From: Desulfobulbaceae bacterium
GTDB lineage: Bacteria > Desulfobacterota > Desulfobulbia > Desulfobulbales > Desulfobulbaceae
Length of the DNA: 64,000 bases
Assembly (NCBI GenBank): GCA_003508005.1
Contig: DNUE01000058.1
Span: 115,117-179,116 of the forward strand
Direction of reading: 5' to 3'
The notes beneath the pieces are model-generated. The model did not search any database, had not been told where the DNA came from, and was given only the letters and a program-made list of their open reading frames with translations. The translations under genes were made by a program, and so were the position numbers. Every line of letters begins with the position of its first letter. The first letter of the stretch is position 1. Of this stretch, positions 56,501-64,000 are shown one piece after another.

Positions 56501-59500
56501 TTTCTCGGCAACACTACCTTCCGGATCGCGGTTGAGGATCTTGCCGGCAATCGGAGTATTGTTGCCGCCCGGTTCAACCTGGAACTGCTTGTTCTCGCCC
56601 GATGGGACGGGAACAGAGTCAACCTGGAGAACAGTGAGATTCCCGGCCGGTGTGAATCATTAGGCTTTTTACCGCTTAACTATATTGCTCCCGGCGTCCA
56701 TTCCCTTGCCATGGTCGAAACCCTCAGGGAAAGGATAAGTTCCGCGACCGTCCAGTACCGGATGCACATGCAGTGGCACGATGCCGGGCAGATAGTTGAT
56801 CCGCCGGAAGGCGAAATCGAGCTGGCCTTCGATACTTCCTTGCTTGTTCCTGAAGACATTGCGGCCGTAAGGATAAAAATTGCCGCTGCAGGGGGCATGG
56901 AATATTACACCAACTCCGTCGCCTTCAATCCGCCGGTATTCAGGGCCGACATGGGCTGCATCCCTCCCGGCAGCCTGGCTCCCGCCCTGATCGATCTGAC
57001 CGTGGATCTGCCGGAAAGCCTGGTACAAGTAACGCTTCAGGCGACAAAGTCGGAAGCCGGTGCCGCATCATGGGAGGATTTTGCTGAATATGCAGTATTC
57101 GACGGTTTTCCCTATCAGTTTGCGGCCCCTTTTCCCGATACCATGCCGGAAGGGCATGAATATCCGCTGCGTTTTGTCGGGTCCGGCGAGAATGGCCTTG
57201 TGTATATAAGCAATGAATTGACCGAGCCGCAACAGTGTCAGGGAAATGGAGGAGGAGGCCGCCCTCCTCCTGATAAAAGGCCATGCAGCAAAACAACGTT
57301 GGCCGTTTCGTCCGGCAATGAAAAAGCCCCGTGCAATTCGGTGAATGAAGGCAAGGCAACGATCGCTGTTGATTATTGTCCCTATGATGAACCAAAGGTC
57401 TTGCCGGATAAGGTGCGTTATTATCTGGAAGAAAACGGGGCGTGGCGTTTTCTCAAGGAGTTTTCGCCCGCTTCTGACGGCTGGGGTCGGGTCATCCTTG
57501 CGACGGCCGGCCTCTCTGAAGGAGAGCACCCGGTCAGAGTGTCCCTCGTTTACGGAGAGTCGGTGATCGAAGAATTCAGAAGAAGTGTGATCCTGGTCGA
57601 CCGGACACTTCCCGAGGCCCGCATTACCTGTCCCGCCCCGTCCGCACCATTCAGTACCCGGCGGGTAGTGAATGATCTGGGGGAAGTCTTTGAGTATACT
57701 AATTTGAAAGGTATTGCCCGCGATGCCAACGGTGTTGCCTCGTATTCCCTGAGTTTTGGGCAAGGCCGTACCCCGAGCCGGTGGTTCGATATTGCAAAGG
57801 GAATTGCCTGCGGCCCCTTCGGCAATGATTGCGAAGGCTACCTCGAAAGCTGGGATGTCAAGGGATTATCGCCGACAGAATACTCCCTGCGGCTCATGGT
57901 GACCGACAACTCCGGCAATTCCTCCTGCTTTGTCACCCAGGTCGACATGGCGTTGCACAACACGTTGTTGACTGCTGCTGTAAATCAAACCCTGTTCTCC
58001 CCCAATGGCGATGGGATCCAGGACGAGGCATCGGTCGAATACCAGGTGGGCGGGGGTGCGGTCCTGGCGATAACGGTCTGGAACGAGAATGCGCTTGTCA
58101 GGACCCTTGTTTCAGACCAGGAGGTTGGGCACGGTTCAGGAATGATAACCTGGAACGGGCTTGATGACGCCGGCGAAACCGTTCCGGACGGTACATACCA
58201 GATACGTGTCGAAGCCCGAGATGCATGCGCCAACGTGCAGCAGGAAACGTTTCCGGTCACCGTGGACAACACCCCGCCCACAACCATTATTGTCTTCCCG
58301 GGCGTGGGCGAACCGCTGGATGTCTTCACCGAGGTGGTGGGAAACGTCACCGATGTCCACTTCACAGGCTTTCAGCTCAGGGCCCGGGAAGAGGCAAGTG
58401 GCTCGGTGGTGCTCCTCAACGCGGGCAATATTTTTGTGGACAACGGCATCCTCGGCGTCTGGAATACCTACGGCCTTGAGGGAAACTGGGCGCTTGTCCT
58501 CAGCGCCATTGATGGCGCCGGAAATACAGGTTCAACGAGCCTGCCGGTCAGTTTCGGAACCCGACCCCGGTTGATCAGCAAACTTGAAGCGGACCCCAAA
58601 ATATTCTCCCCCAACAATGATGGAAAACGTGAAACGACAACCGTCACCTATGAATTGACCGATACGGCGAACATCGTGCTGACCCTGGAAGATAGCCTGG
58701 GCAGTCACGTTGTCGGCCAAAGCACCCCGAACACCCTTGCCGGCACCCATCAGTTCCATTGGGCCGGCCTGGATGCAGGCGGTAATACTGTTCCTGACGG
58801 AAGCTACCGCCTTAAAGTGGCCGCGGAAAGCATCACCCCGCCGTTTGTCGTTCAGGTGGAGAAAATTACCCTTGTCAAGGATACCTTACCCCCTGCCATC
58901 ACTATCACTGCCCCCCTTGAATCCTCCTATCATGATGGGTTGGTGGATGTGCAGGGGAGGCTGCGAGACCCGAATCTCCGTGAATATCAAATCACCCTCC
59001 TCGCCGGTGGGCAGGATTCCTCTCTGCTTGGGTCGAGGATTAACGGCAGCGATATTGTCTTCTCCCAAACCCTTGACCTGCCCGATGGCGCTTATGCAAT
59101 TCACGTTGATGCCGGAGACGCTGCCGATAATGCCGGCAGCGAGAAAGTTTCCTTCGCCGTGGATAAAACCAGACCACGAATCACTCTGGAAAGCCCTGTT
59201 GCAGGGGAATATTTCGGCGGGTCCCAGACTTTGATTCCCATCAGGGGCAGCATCGATGAGGTCAATCTGCTGTCCTACCGGGTCCAGTACGGTTCAGGAA
59301 CAAATCCGAGCCAGTGGGTTGATCTTGCTTCCGGGCACAATTTGCCGCCGGACAACCTGCTGGCGACCTGGTCCGTGGGGCCGGATCAGGGGGTTGCCGA
59401 TGGCGACTATACGGTACGGGTTACCGCCTTGGACAAGGCCGGAGGTGAAAGCGCTGCCCAGGTGGTGATTCACGTTGATAACCACCCCCCTGAAATTGCC

Positions 59501-62500
59501 CTCGCCCTTCCCGAAGAAGGCGATTTTGTCAGGGAGCCCTTTGCTGTTATCGGGACCGTCAGCGATCCGTTTCTCAGGGAATATACCCTGCAGCTGGCCG
59601 GCTCCGCCTGTGCAACCGCAACGAACTGGTCCGTGCTCAGGACCGGCAGCCAATCGATCCAGGACGGCAAGATCGCCGCCCTGCAGACGCTGCCGGCCGA
59701 CGGCGTCTACTGCCTCCGCCTTGCGGCCGAGGATTTTCTGAGCCAGGCATCGGCACAGCAGGTGAATTTCACCATAGATACGTCGCGGCCGGCGCCGCCC
59801 TTGCTGGCCGGCAGCCTCGAGGGGTCCTCCGATGTCTCCCTGCGCTGGCAGGGGAATGGAGAACCTGACCTCGTCGGGTTCAATCTGTACAGGAATTACG
59901 TCAAAATTAATTCCGCGCTGCTTCATGAAACCGAATTCCTCGATCAGGGGCTGGAGGCGGGGGTCTATTCCTATACGGTCAGGGCCGTTGACCTGGCCGG
60001 TTGGAAGAGCGGGGATTCGAATCGGATGGTATTCACCGTGGACCTCACTCCGCCGGAGGCGATGATTACTTCTCCACGAAACGGCGGCAGGGTGGGCAAC
60101 TATGTCGATATTACCGGCCGGGCATACAGTGCTGAGGATTTTAAGGAGTACCGGGTATTCTGCGGTGCCGGCGAGAATCCGCAATCATGGCAGATGCTGC
60201 GGAAATCGCCGGTACCGGTAGCGCATGGCCTCCTGGTCCGCTGGGACGCCATAAACCTTGCCGAAGGGCTCTATACCATCCAACTGGAAGCGGAAGACCT
60301 GAACGGCAACGTCACCAGCAAGAGCATTCAGGTTACCGTGGACAACACGCCCCCCGCCGCGCCGCTCCTGCTCACCGCCATCCCTGATGGTTCGTCGGTT
60401 GCGCTGACCTGGCAGGCAAACAGTGAACCCGACCTGGCAGGGTATCTGGTGTATCGCGGTGGAAAGCTGGCAAACGAATCCGGCACGGTGGTCGGCGATT
60501 TGACACCCTACCTGATCACCGGACTCGATTTTGCGGAGGTCAACGTGCCGGACGGGACCCATGTGTATTATCTGGTTGCCATGGACCGTGCCGGCAATAG
60601 CAGCGATCAGTCCAACACCATTGCCGTGCCGCTGGATACCCGTCCCCCGCATCTGCATATTATTACCCCCTCTGCCGGGTTGGAGTTCGACAGGCCCATC
60701 CCTGTCAGAGCCGAGTCGGAAGATTCGGATATCGCCATGGTCAGGTTCCAGTATCGGGCAAGCAGCGCGAGCCTCTGGACAGATCTTGGCAGCGTCTTGA
60801 CCCGGAGGCCCTATGCCGTCGATCTTGATCCCTCTGCGCTGGGCTGGGAAAATGGCTCCCACCTTCTTCGCGCCGTTGCCACGGACCTGGGCGGCCTGAC
60901 TGATGCGAACCCGCAGGAGGTGGAAGTTCATTTCCAGGATGTCACGCCGCCATCCCCGCCCGCCGCAATTGTTGCCAGGGTCAATGGCGGCTTTGTTGCG
61001 TTGTCCTGGCAGCAGAACCAGGAAGGGGATCTGGCCGGTTATAACGTGTATCTTGGCACAGGGAGCGTAAAGCGGAACACCCAACTGCTGCCGGACCCGT
61101 CATACATCGACCCTGCCGGCACCACCGCCGGGCTGCAAAACGGCGAATATGAATATCAAATCACCGCAGTTGACGCATCGGGAAATGAAAGCGAAAAAAG
61201 CCGGGTAACGGCGACTGTCTTTACGCCGGTGCTCGCACAGCCGGAAAGCCCGGTCCATACCGGCGAGATCACCGTTGAGGGCTCAACTGTCCCGGCCGCA
61301 ACGGTGGAAATCTTCAGAACCCTGCCCTCGGGAGCCGAATCCTTCGGAACTGCCCAGGCGGATGCCAGAGGTCGGTTTGCGCACCCGGTCTCTCTCGCAG
61401 AGGGAAGCACCACCCTTTTCGCGGTGGCAACTGATGTTGACCACAATGTCAGTCTGCCCTCGGCCCCGTTCGTGGTGATCTACGATATACCGCCGGCAGC
61501 GCCCACCGGACTGGTCGCCGTGGTTGATAAGGCCGATGTCGCACTTTTCTGGACAGCCAATACGGAGCCCGATCTTGCCGGCTACAACGTCTACCGCCGG
61601 GCAACTGCCTTTGACTGGGTCAAAATCAACTCGTCCCTGCTCGCCGCAAGCAGCCATAGCGATCTTGCTCTGAAAAACGACAGCTACCGCTACCGGGTGA
61701 CGGCAGTCGATCAAACCGGGGGCGAGAGCAGCCCGTCCAACGAAAGCCCTGCGGTGATTGCGCAGCAGCTTCCTGTCCCGCCGTTAAACCTGAGGGCGGA
61801 ATCCGTTCCCCAGGGCGGGGCCATTGATCTGTGCTGGGACCCTTCGGCTGATCCGGTGGGCGGCTATCCAATCTATCGCTCCCAGGTGGCGGGCGGACCG
61901 TATGCGCGGGTGGCCGGCGGCATGACCCTGGAGTCCTGCTTCAGGGATTCCGGCCTGCAAAACGGCACACGTTATTTCTATATCGTCCGGGCCATGGATT
62001 CGTTCGGTAACGAAAGCAGTGCCTCTAATGAAGATTCAGCGGTTGCGCAAGACGTCGTTCCCCCGGAAAAACCGCGTATTCTGCTGCCCACCGTCAGCGG
62101 CCGCCCCTATCAGAGTCCGGCGGCCAAGGTGGATATTGTCGGTTATACGGAGGCAGGCGCAACCGTTGACCTGATCCACGAGCAGGAATGGATCGACACG
62201 GTTGATGCACGGAGTGAACCTGTGCATGAATCCTCCTTCCTGACCGATTTCTCCGCCTATGAAACCGTCGCCACGCCGGATGGCACAACGGTGTTTTATT
62301 CACTGACGGAAAACTCCGCATTCCCCTACAAATACTCCACCTTCCGTAAAGATCTGGCCACCGGCGTCGAGACCCGCATCGATCAGATACCAGAGGGAAG
62401 CTGGAACCACAAAATTTCCCCGGACGGCACCAAGCTGGCCTATCTCTATGAGGATGCCGGCTGGTCGAGGATCGGCATATATGACATAACCGCCGGCACT

Positions 62501-64000
62501 GTCGCGCCATTGACCACGGCCGCGGATGTTGACGAATATGAGCCTGCCTGGAGCATTGACAGCGCAAAACTCGTCTTTGACAGCGACCGAGGTGACGGGT
62601 TCTACGATATCTGGACGCATGATTTGCCATCCGGCGAGACCGCCCGGGTCACCCACGGTTTGGATGGGTATTTTCCAGAAATCTCGCCTGACGGTCAAAA
62701 GATTACGTTCCTGATCTGGGACCCTGACGGCAACCGGTACAATCTGTACCTGGTGGATGCTGACGGCGGGACCCCTGCCCTCCTGGAGGCTGATGTTGAC
62801 TGGTCCCGCACCTACCCCTCGATAGAGTGGTCACCCAAGGCCAATACGCTTGCTTTCTCCGCAAAACGCGACGGGGCCTATGATATCCATGTGCTCGACA
62901 TCGAAACCGGCGAGGACCGCCGATTGACGACAACGGAAAGCATAGAGATTGAGCCGCAGTGGTCCCCGGACGGAAGGCAGATTTCCTATTATCTCTATGC
63001 CGGCGGCAATACCCAGGTGCACCTGGTCCCGGCGGACGGACAGGCGCCAGACCGGTTGCAGCACTCCTGCGCAGGAACTATCGATGTTGATTTCAACTGG
63101 CTGCCCGCCGGGATCTTTTACCGGATAGGCTCGGACCTGCACCGGATCATCCCTCCCGGCACCTTTGTCTTCCCTTCCGTGGGCCTGCATCCAGGGCAGA
63201 ACATCTTTTCCGCCAGGGCGCAGGATACGGCCGCCAACTTCAGCGAGTTGGCGGATGAAATATTTGTGAACGTGGATGCGGCGGACATGCCGGACCTGGA
63301 GGTCCTGGACCAGGATATTTTTATTCTGCCCGAATCGCCGCTGGCCGGTGAAGAGGCGACCATCGGCGCCGTGGTCCGGAACAGCTCCGCGAAGGCGGCG
63401 GAAAATGTCCATGCCGAGTTCTATATCTGGGATGCCGAGGACAACGTCGAACTGATTCATTCCGAGACGCTCCCCTTGCTCGCACCCCATGCGGAAGCGT
63501 GGCTCGCCGTGAACTGGGACAGCTCGAACATGGACGGCACCAATACGGTCTTTGTTCTTCTTGATCCCCGGCACGAGATTGCCGAATCACGGGAAGACAA
63601 CAACAGCGCCTCCCGCGATTTTTACGTGGCCGGAGAGGCCGGCGTCACCTGCGAAACCACCCTCAACGGCCAGGACTTCATGAGCGCCGAGGAGGTCGCC
63701 GTCAATGTTGCCCTGCATAACAGCGGACCGGAAACACACGTCCGCCTGACGGTAACGGTTGAGGACGAACAGGAGGCCGTGGTCGAGGAACTGGCCGACC
63801 GGAATATAATGCTCCCTTACGGCGCGGGCGAGACGGTTGCACTGAACTGGAGCGCGGGCTCGGTCTTTGCCGGAAGGTATCAGGTCCGGACGGTCCTGGC
63901 GGACAGCAACGGCGGCTCCATCGGCGAGACGGTCAAGCCGTTCACGGTGCTGCCCGATCTTGATGTCGCCGCCTCCCTGACCACGAACAAGACGGAATAC
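50579..64000 (+). CDS. giant secreted multidomain protein (3'-truncated by the window)
   Basis: One frame is open from the ATG at 50579 to the window end: at least 4474 codons, no stop. Start at residue 1 or Met12 (RFRKKTHAALCTIFLFVSF signal). Order: a peptidase-like domain with HELLH at residues 169-173 and SPLDMYLMGL; five terpenoid-cyclase-type repeats, about 377-631 (QKNDGSW, QNSDGGWG, QNPDGGF); four CARDB domains, 629-1084; FlgD-like Ig modules with SPNGDGIKD-type loops at about 1100, 1806, 2477 and 2680; a degenerate propeller, 1195-1715; many Ig-like units (GxLxxWxxxLxEGxYxLRL); five fibronectin III units, 3068-3821 (EPDLxGYNVYR); a PD40 propeller, 3885-4165; further CARDB from 4235. 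Predicted to be on or outside the cell surface. No ribosome site is clear. Confidence 0.88.
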   Translation, partial: MMNRAVANCLCMRFRKKTHAALCTIFLFVSFSVSHVNCADFTVIPLKNSLDIAVYEVSGNYDAELPDGSINSAPRQIITREFYKTYPDDYDFLVIFSNFDFLMPLEEASAFYQRIKNDVQGIGIELADNSSLFSSNGVLQGTIDMGNIQSLVSDPLIPGFSDTLGTLSHELLHRWAAKVTFRRDDNSISTDLLGRGGYHWSFLLDTAGSLEYGNRWLDNGNGTFTSHAGRRYYSPLDMYLMGLIDRSEVPPMLLITNPEIDPQRLPEPGVTIEGTPQYVSIDQIIAAEGERIPSAADSQKTFRVGCIFITRPGTFSEDDLHEIRAIMQSWSLWYSGLTNGLAKIVIDNDPFEDLPGNPGPDTPPIDPRTAPPEINDGVAWLLAHQKNDGSWQDSPFTAPRDTSMVLNALAHFTTAVEAKAQGLSWLENTGTANLDYLARKIAQLSDSGHDVAALAADLIDRQNSDGGWGSNGPYSSTPADTALALQALFEAGESSSPAIGLAITYLLREQNADSGWGTDGHSTVQTTIEVLTAFLPFRNQHQLDVPIHNALSWVYSKQNPDGGFDNRPGTVYNTARTLIALKQMGITSEGTDQALSYLLGRQAKDGSWQASTYQTALALQAVWITTRDPDLSVSTAEMVPSPEIITSLPSPLSLAVTVHNSGMPGISDVAEVKVVLYEGAEYDSSKIGEQSISISGQSSETVVFPASITAGRPYHFSVAVDPDNLIKESSEQNNSALRIIFPESTYDFAIVPDGISVSPPAGDIFEPLSVNAAIANHGTIDAFSVPLHLVADRGNGPITVATQTIDLPAGQSVDLSLAWVPEISGASISLSLVLDPHEAFAEVTEDNNAATVTIDVRASTKPDLSLSFADISFDPAPALEGGNTSLRAKVRNRGFSPATDVQVDFYDGVPGEIVSSLLGSVAIPVVSPGESTDTGFDWTNIPGAEERVITVVLDPQDGIDEISEDNNTAFATLQVLSLPDFAVSNTSISFSPEAPREGDSVSVSAVVQNKGEQPAVNIPVAFRAGSDLLGTATIGEIGGNSQEAASFVFETEGKVGIIDVEVIVDPENTILERNRTNNSAVRSVGIQNGDLWLSNNYISPNGDGIKDSTRFGCRLAVPRNVTAEVVNEGGEVVRKFAGPEYSATTYVSLTWDGLDKRGRVVDDGQYRIQVLAETGTIIASLLVTVDTNRSPLLKAFGTPYLYATRTDFLLGDNKYNWLPDDSGVVFHLEKKKPELPEFETGLYSISPAGKEITRLVPPDWSEDADPAIGYRYLPNKSDCNSTVWQYLECDQVNPGFALSDDGDTVAFILEKYNKSTRQVLQQELWSVNRYGEDLVLLDSFHYLEGDHYSITDIFPAPDGAHIAYKLYDQNAAHHFFAIIGADGTGRTTFSPDWGSGFDSQHRLTWAPDGKKLVFSDRTHAVVADIDGSLQEVLPIQNAAVFFDWYGSSRILVRDLNETSLLIDSWAVDLNAPEFPMLIAENVESPNSWSWYQFGGCIKHGTTGTHSVPPLLENGYFLAGFAWKDYPFVDYILCDIYGRCQGADMLQIDWPYPSLTPDAGKIVINDATNATVSFDRETQATELFVFGSWGCDPATWEYSAIPAHYKIWPPAEEDCPGPSFLEVPKWNWLNNKAFLAFYYGEQEQVIAFNIENGERTLFLEGTDAYRLALSPGKRFISYLSGYNRSTKKYSHFEAAGSLLNLTADLRTTKTDTAINLQGIAADLNFAHWQLAYADQKTPGEWRIIAPPADKPVVDGLLATWIPPDEGSFLVRLTVTDKAGNTGWDRKVVTWGRKFSVTDIYPTGELFSPNSDGIKDTVGLNYTVHEPVHLELSVHAEDGRLIKTFYQDHALPGEYGIIWDGRDEWGGIAPDGLYTIRLFDYEFMVQVDTTPPDARLEFSDVECGDEKNPALRSLLSGLALDANLESWTVSYAVGDNPQEWYEFKSGETALLNTGSGIDPLPVSIQSFTSETSPSIGFLGNTTFRIAVEDLAGNRSIVAARFNLELLVLARWDGNRVNLENSEIPGRCESLGFLPLNYIAPGVHSLAMVETLRERISSATVQYRMHMQWHDAGQIVDPPEGEIELAFDTSLLVPEDIAAVRIKIAAAGGMEYYTNSVAFNPPVFRADMGCIPPGSLAPALIDLTVDLPESLVQVTLQATKSEAGAASWEDFAEYAVFDGFPYQFAAPFPDTMPEGHEYPLRFVGSGENGLVYISNELTEPQQCQGNGGGGRPPPDKRPCSKTTLAVSSGNEKAPCNSVNEGKATIAVDYCPYDEPKVLPDKVRYYLEENGAWRFLKEFSPASDGWGRVILATAGLSEGEHPVRVSLVYGESVIEEFRRSVILVDRTLPEARITCPAPSAPFSTRRVVNDLGEVFEYTNLKGIARDANGVASYSLSFGQGRTPSRWFDIAKGIACGPFGNDCEGYLESWDVKGLSPTEYSLRLMVTDNSGNSSCFVTQVDMALHNTLLTAAVNQTLFSPNGDGIQDEASVEYQVGGGAVLAITVWNENALVRTLVSDQEVGHGSGMITWNGLDDAGETVPDGTYQIRVEARDACANVQQETFPVTVDNTPPTTIIVFPGVGEPLDVFTEVVGNVTDVHFTGFQLRAREEASGSVVLLNAGNIFVDNGILGVWNTYGLEGNWALVLSAIDGAGNTGSTSLPVSFGTRPRLISKLEADPKIFSPNNDGKRETTTVTYELTDTANIVLTLEDSLGSHVVGQSTPNTLAGTHQFHWAGLDAGGNTVPDGSYRLKVAAESITPPFVVQVEKITLVKDTLPPAITITAPLESSYHDGLVDVQGRLRDPNLREYQITLLAGGQDSSLLGSRINGSDIVFSQTLDLPDGAYAIHVDAGDAADNAGSEKVSFAVDKTRPRITLESPVAGEYFGGSQTLIPIRGSIDEVNLLSYRVQYGSGTNPSQWVDLASGHNLPPDNLLATWSVGPDQGVADGDYTVRVTALDKAGGESAAQVVIHVDNHPPEIALALPEEGDFVREPFAVIGTVSDPFLREYTLQLAGSACATATNWSVLRTGSQSIQDGKIAALQTLPADGVYCLRLAAEDFLSQASAQQVNFTIDTSRPAPPLLAGSLEGSSDVSLRWQGNGEPDLVGFNLYRNYVKINSALLHETEFLDQGLEAGVYSYTVRAVDLAGWKSGDSNRMVFTVDLTPPEAMITSPRNGGRVGNYVDITGRAYSAEDFKEYRVFCGAGENPQSWQMLRKSPVPVAHGLLVRWDAINLAEGLYTIQLEAEDLNGNVTSKSIQVTVDNTPPAAPLLLTAIPDGSSVALTWQANSEPDLAGYLVYRGGKLANESGTVVGDLTPYLITGLDFAEVNVPDGTHVYYLVAMDRAGNSSDQSNTIAVPLDTRPPHLHIITPSAGLEFDRPIPVRAESEDSDIAMVRFQYRASSASLWTDLGSVLTRRPYAVDLDPSALGWENGSHLLRAVATDLGGLTDANPQEVEVHFQDVTPPSPPAAIVARVNGGFVALSWQQNQEGDLAGYNVYLGTGSVKRNTQLLPDPSYIDPAGTTAGLQNGEYEYQITAVDASGNESEKSRVTATVFTPVLAQPESPVHTGEITVEGSTVPAATVEIFRTLPSGAESFGTAQADARGRFAHPVSLAEGSTTLFAVATDVDHNVSLPSAPFVVIYDIPPAAPTGLVAVVDKADVALFWTANTEPDLAGYNVYRRATAFDWVKINSSLLAASSHSDLALKNDSYRYRVTAVDQTGGESSPSNESPAVIAQQLPVPPLNLRAESVPQGGAIDLCWDPSADPVGGYPIYRSQVAGGPYARVAGGMTLESCFRDSGLQNGTRYFYIVRAMDSFGNESSASNEDSAVAQDVVPPEKPRILLPTVSGRPYQSPAAKVDIVGYTEAGATVDLIHEQEWIDTVDARSEPVHESSFLTDFSAYETVATPDGTTVFYSLTENSAFPYKYSTFRKDLATGVETRIDQIPEGSWNHKISPDGTKLAYLYEDAGWSRIGIYDITAGTVAPLTTAADVDEYEPAWSIDSAKLVFDSDRGDGFYDIWTHDLPSGETARVTHGLDGYFPEISPDGQKITFLIWDPDGNRYNLYLVDADGGTPALLEADVDWSRTYPSIEWSPKANTLAFSAKRDGAYDIHVLDIETGEDRRLTTTESIEIEPQWSPDGRQISYYLYAGGNTQVHLVPADGQAPDRLQHSCAGTIDVDFNWLPAGIFYRIGSDLHRIIPPGTFVFPSVGLHPGQNIFSARAQDTAANFSELADEIFVNVDAADMPDLEVLDQDIFILPESPLAGEEATIGAVVRNSSAKAAENVHAEFYIWDAEDNVELIHSETLPLLAPHAEAWLAVNWDSSNMDGTNTVFVLLDPRHEIAESREDNNSASRDFYVAGEAGVTCETTLNGQDFMSAEEVAVNVALHNSGPETHVRLTVTVEDEQEAVVEELADRNIMLPYGAGETVALNWSAGSVFAGRYQVRTVLADSNGGSIGETVKPFTVLPDLDVAASLTTNKTEY

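Noticed and set aside
51393..63590. Dozens of 60-300 codon frames on both strands
   Set aside because: All lie inside the single open frame of the giant protein, whose domains read continuously through them.

Overview
The window is GC-rich, densely packed bacterial chromosome. It looks like an anaerobic Desulfobacterota (Desulfobulbales-like delta-proteobacterial) genome. That placement is inferred from the indolepyruvate:ferredoxin oxidoreductase / aryl-CoA ligase / ACT / Liv cluster, from dispersed palindromes with GGGGACA...TGTCCCC cores, and from the many large secreted repeat proteins. No phage, integrase, intact insertion sequence or CRISPR array was seen.

Layout. 1-2.9 kb: 3' part of ftsH, a small periplasmic protein and a DUF3592-type membrane protein. 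2.9-13.8 kb: a surface-sugar locus with two family-2 glycosyltransferases, a glucose-1-phosphate cytidylyltransferase (rfbF), a sugar epimerase/dehydratase, three proteins of C-methyltransferase architecture, a membrane protein and a TMTC-like membrane/TPR protein; most genes overlap or nearly touch. 13.9-23.2 kb: a secreted beta-propeller protein, tRNA-Cys, rnc, an AT-richer FAD oxidoreductase, an Elp3-like radical SAM protein, an ABC-F ATPase and a VCBS-repeat protein. 23.2-34.1 kb: iorA-iorB-paaK-ACT-livKHMGF-paaK, which fits uptake of branched/aromatic amino acids and their oxidation to acyl- or aryl-CoA and reduced ferredoxin. 34.1-42.4 kb: rhomboid protease, VanZ-like protein, Sel1 protein, aldo/keto reductase, mutL, a class A penicillin-binding protein and ogt.

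42.4-50.5 kb is a gene-poor, partly decayed region. It holds three secreted proteins, a VWA-domain protein, a MopE-like pseudogene with two lesions, an antitoxin remnant and three copies of a degraded coding fragment. 50.6 kb to the window end is one uninterrupted frame of at least 4474 codons that runs off the right edge. It encodes a giant secreted multidomain protein (HEXXH domain, terpenoid-cyclase-like toroid repeats, CARDB, FlgD-like Ig, fibronectin III and beta-propeller modules). Every shorter frame inside it is a shadow.

The most promising new signal is a C-terminal tail, FPW(P/S)MFLPAI plus 5-7 polar or basic residues. It is shared by three secreted proteins of unrelated fold (ends at 15220, 42653 and 47045). 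The tail is conserved in amino acids while nearly every degenerate codon differs, so it looks like a selected protein-sorting or anchoring signal rather than shared ancestry of the whole proteins.
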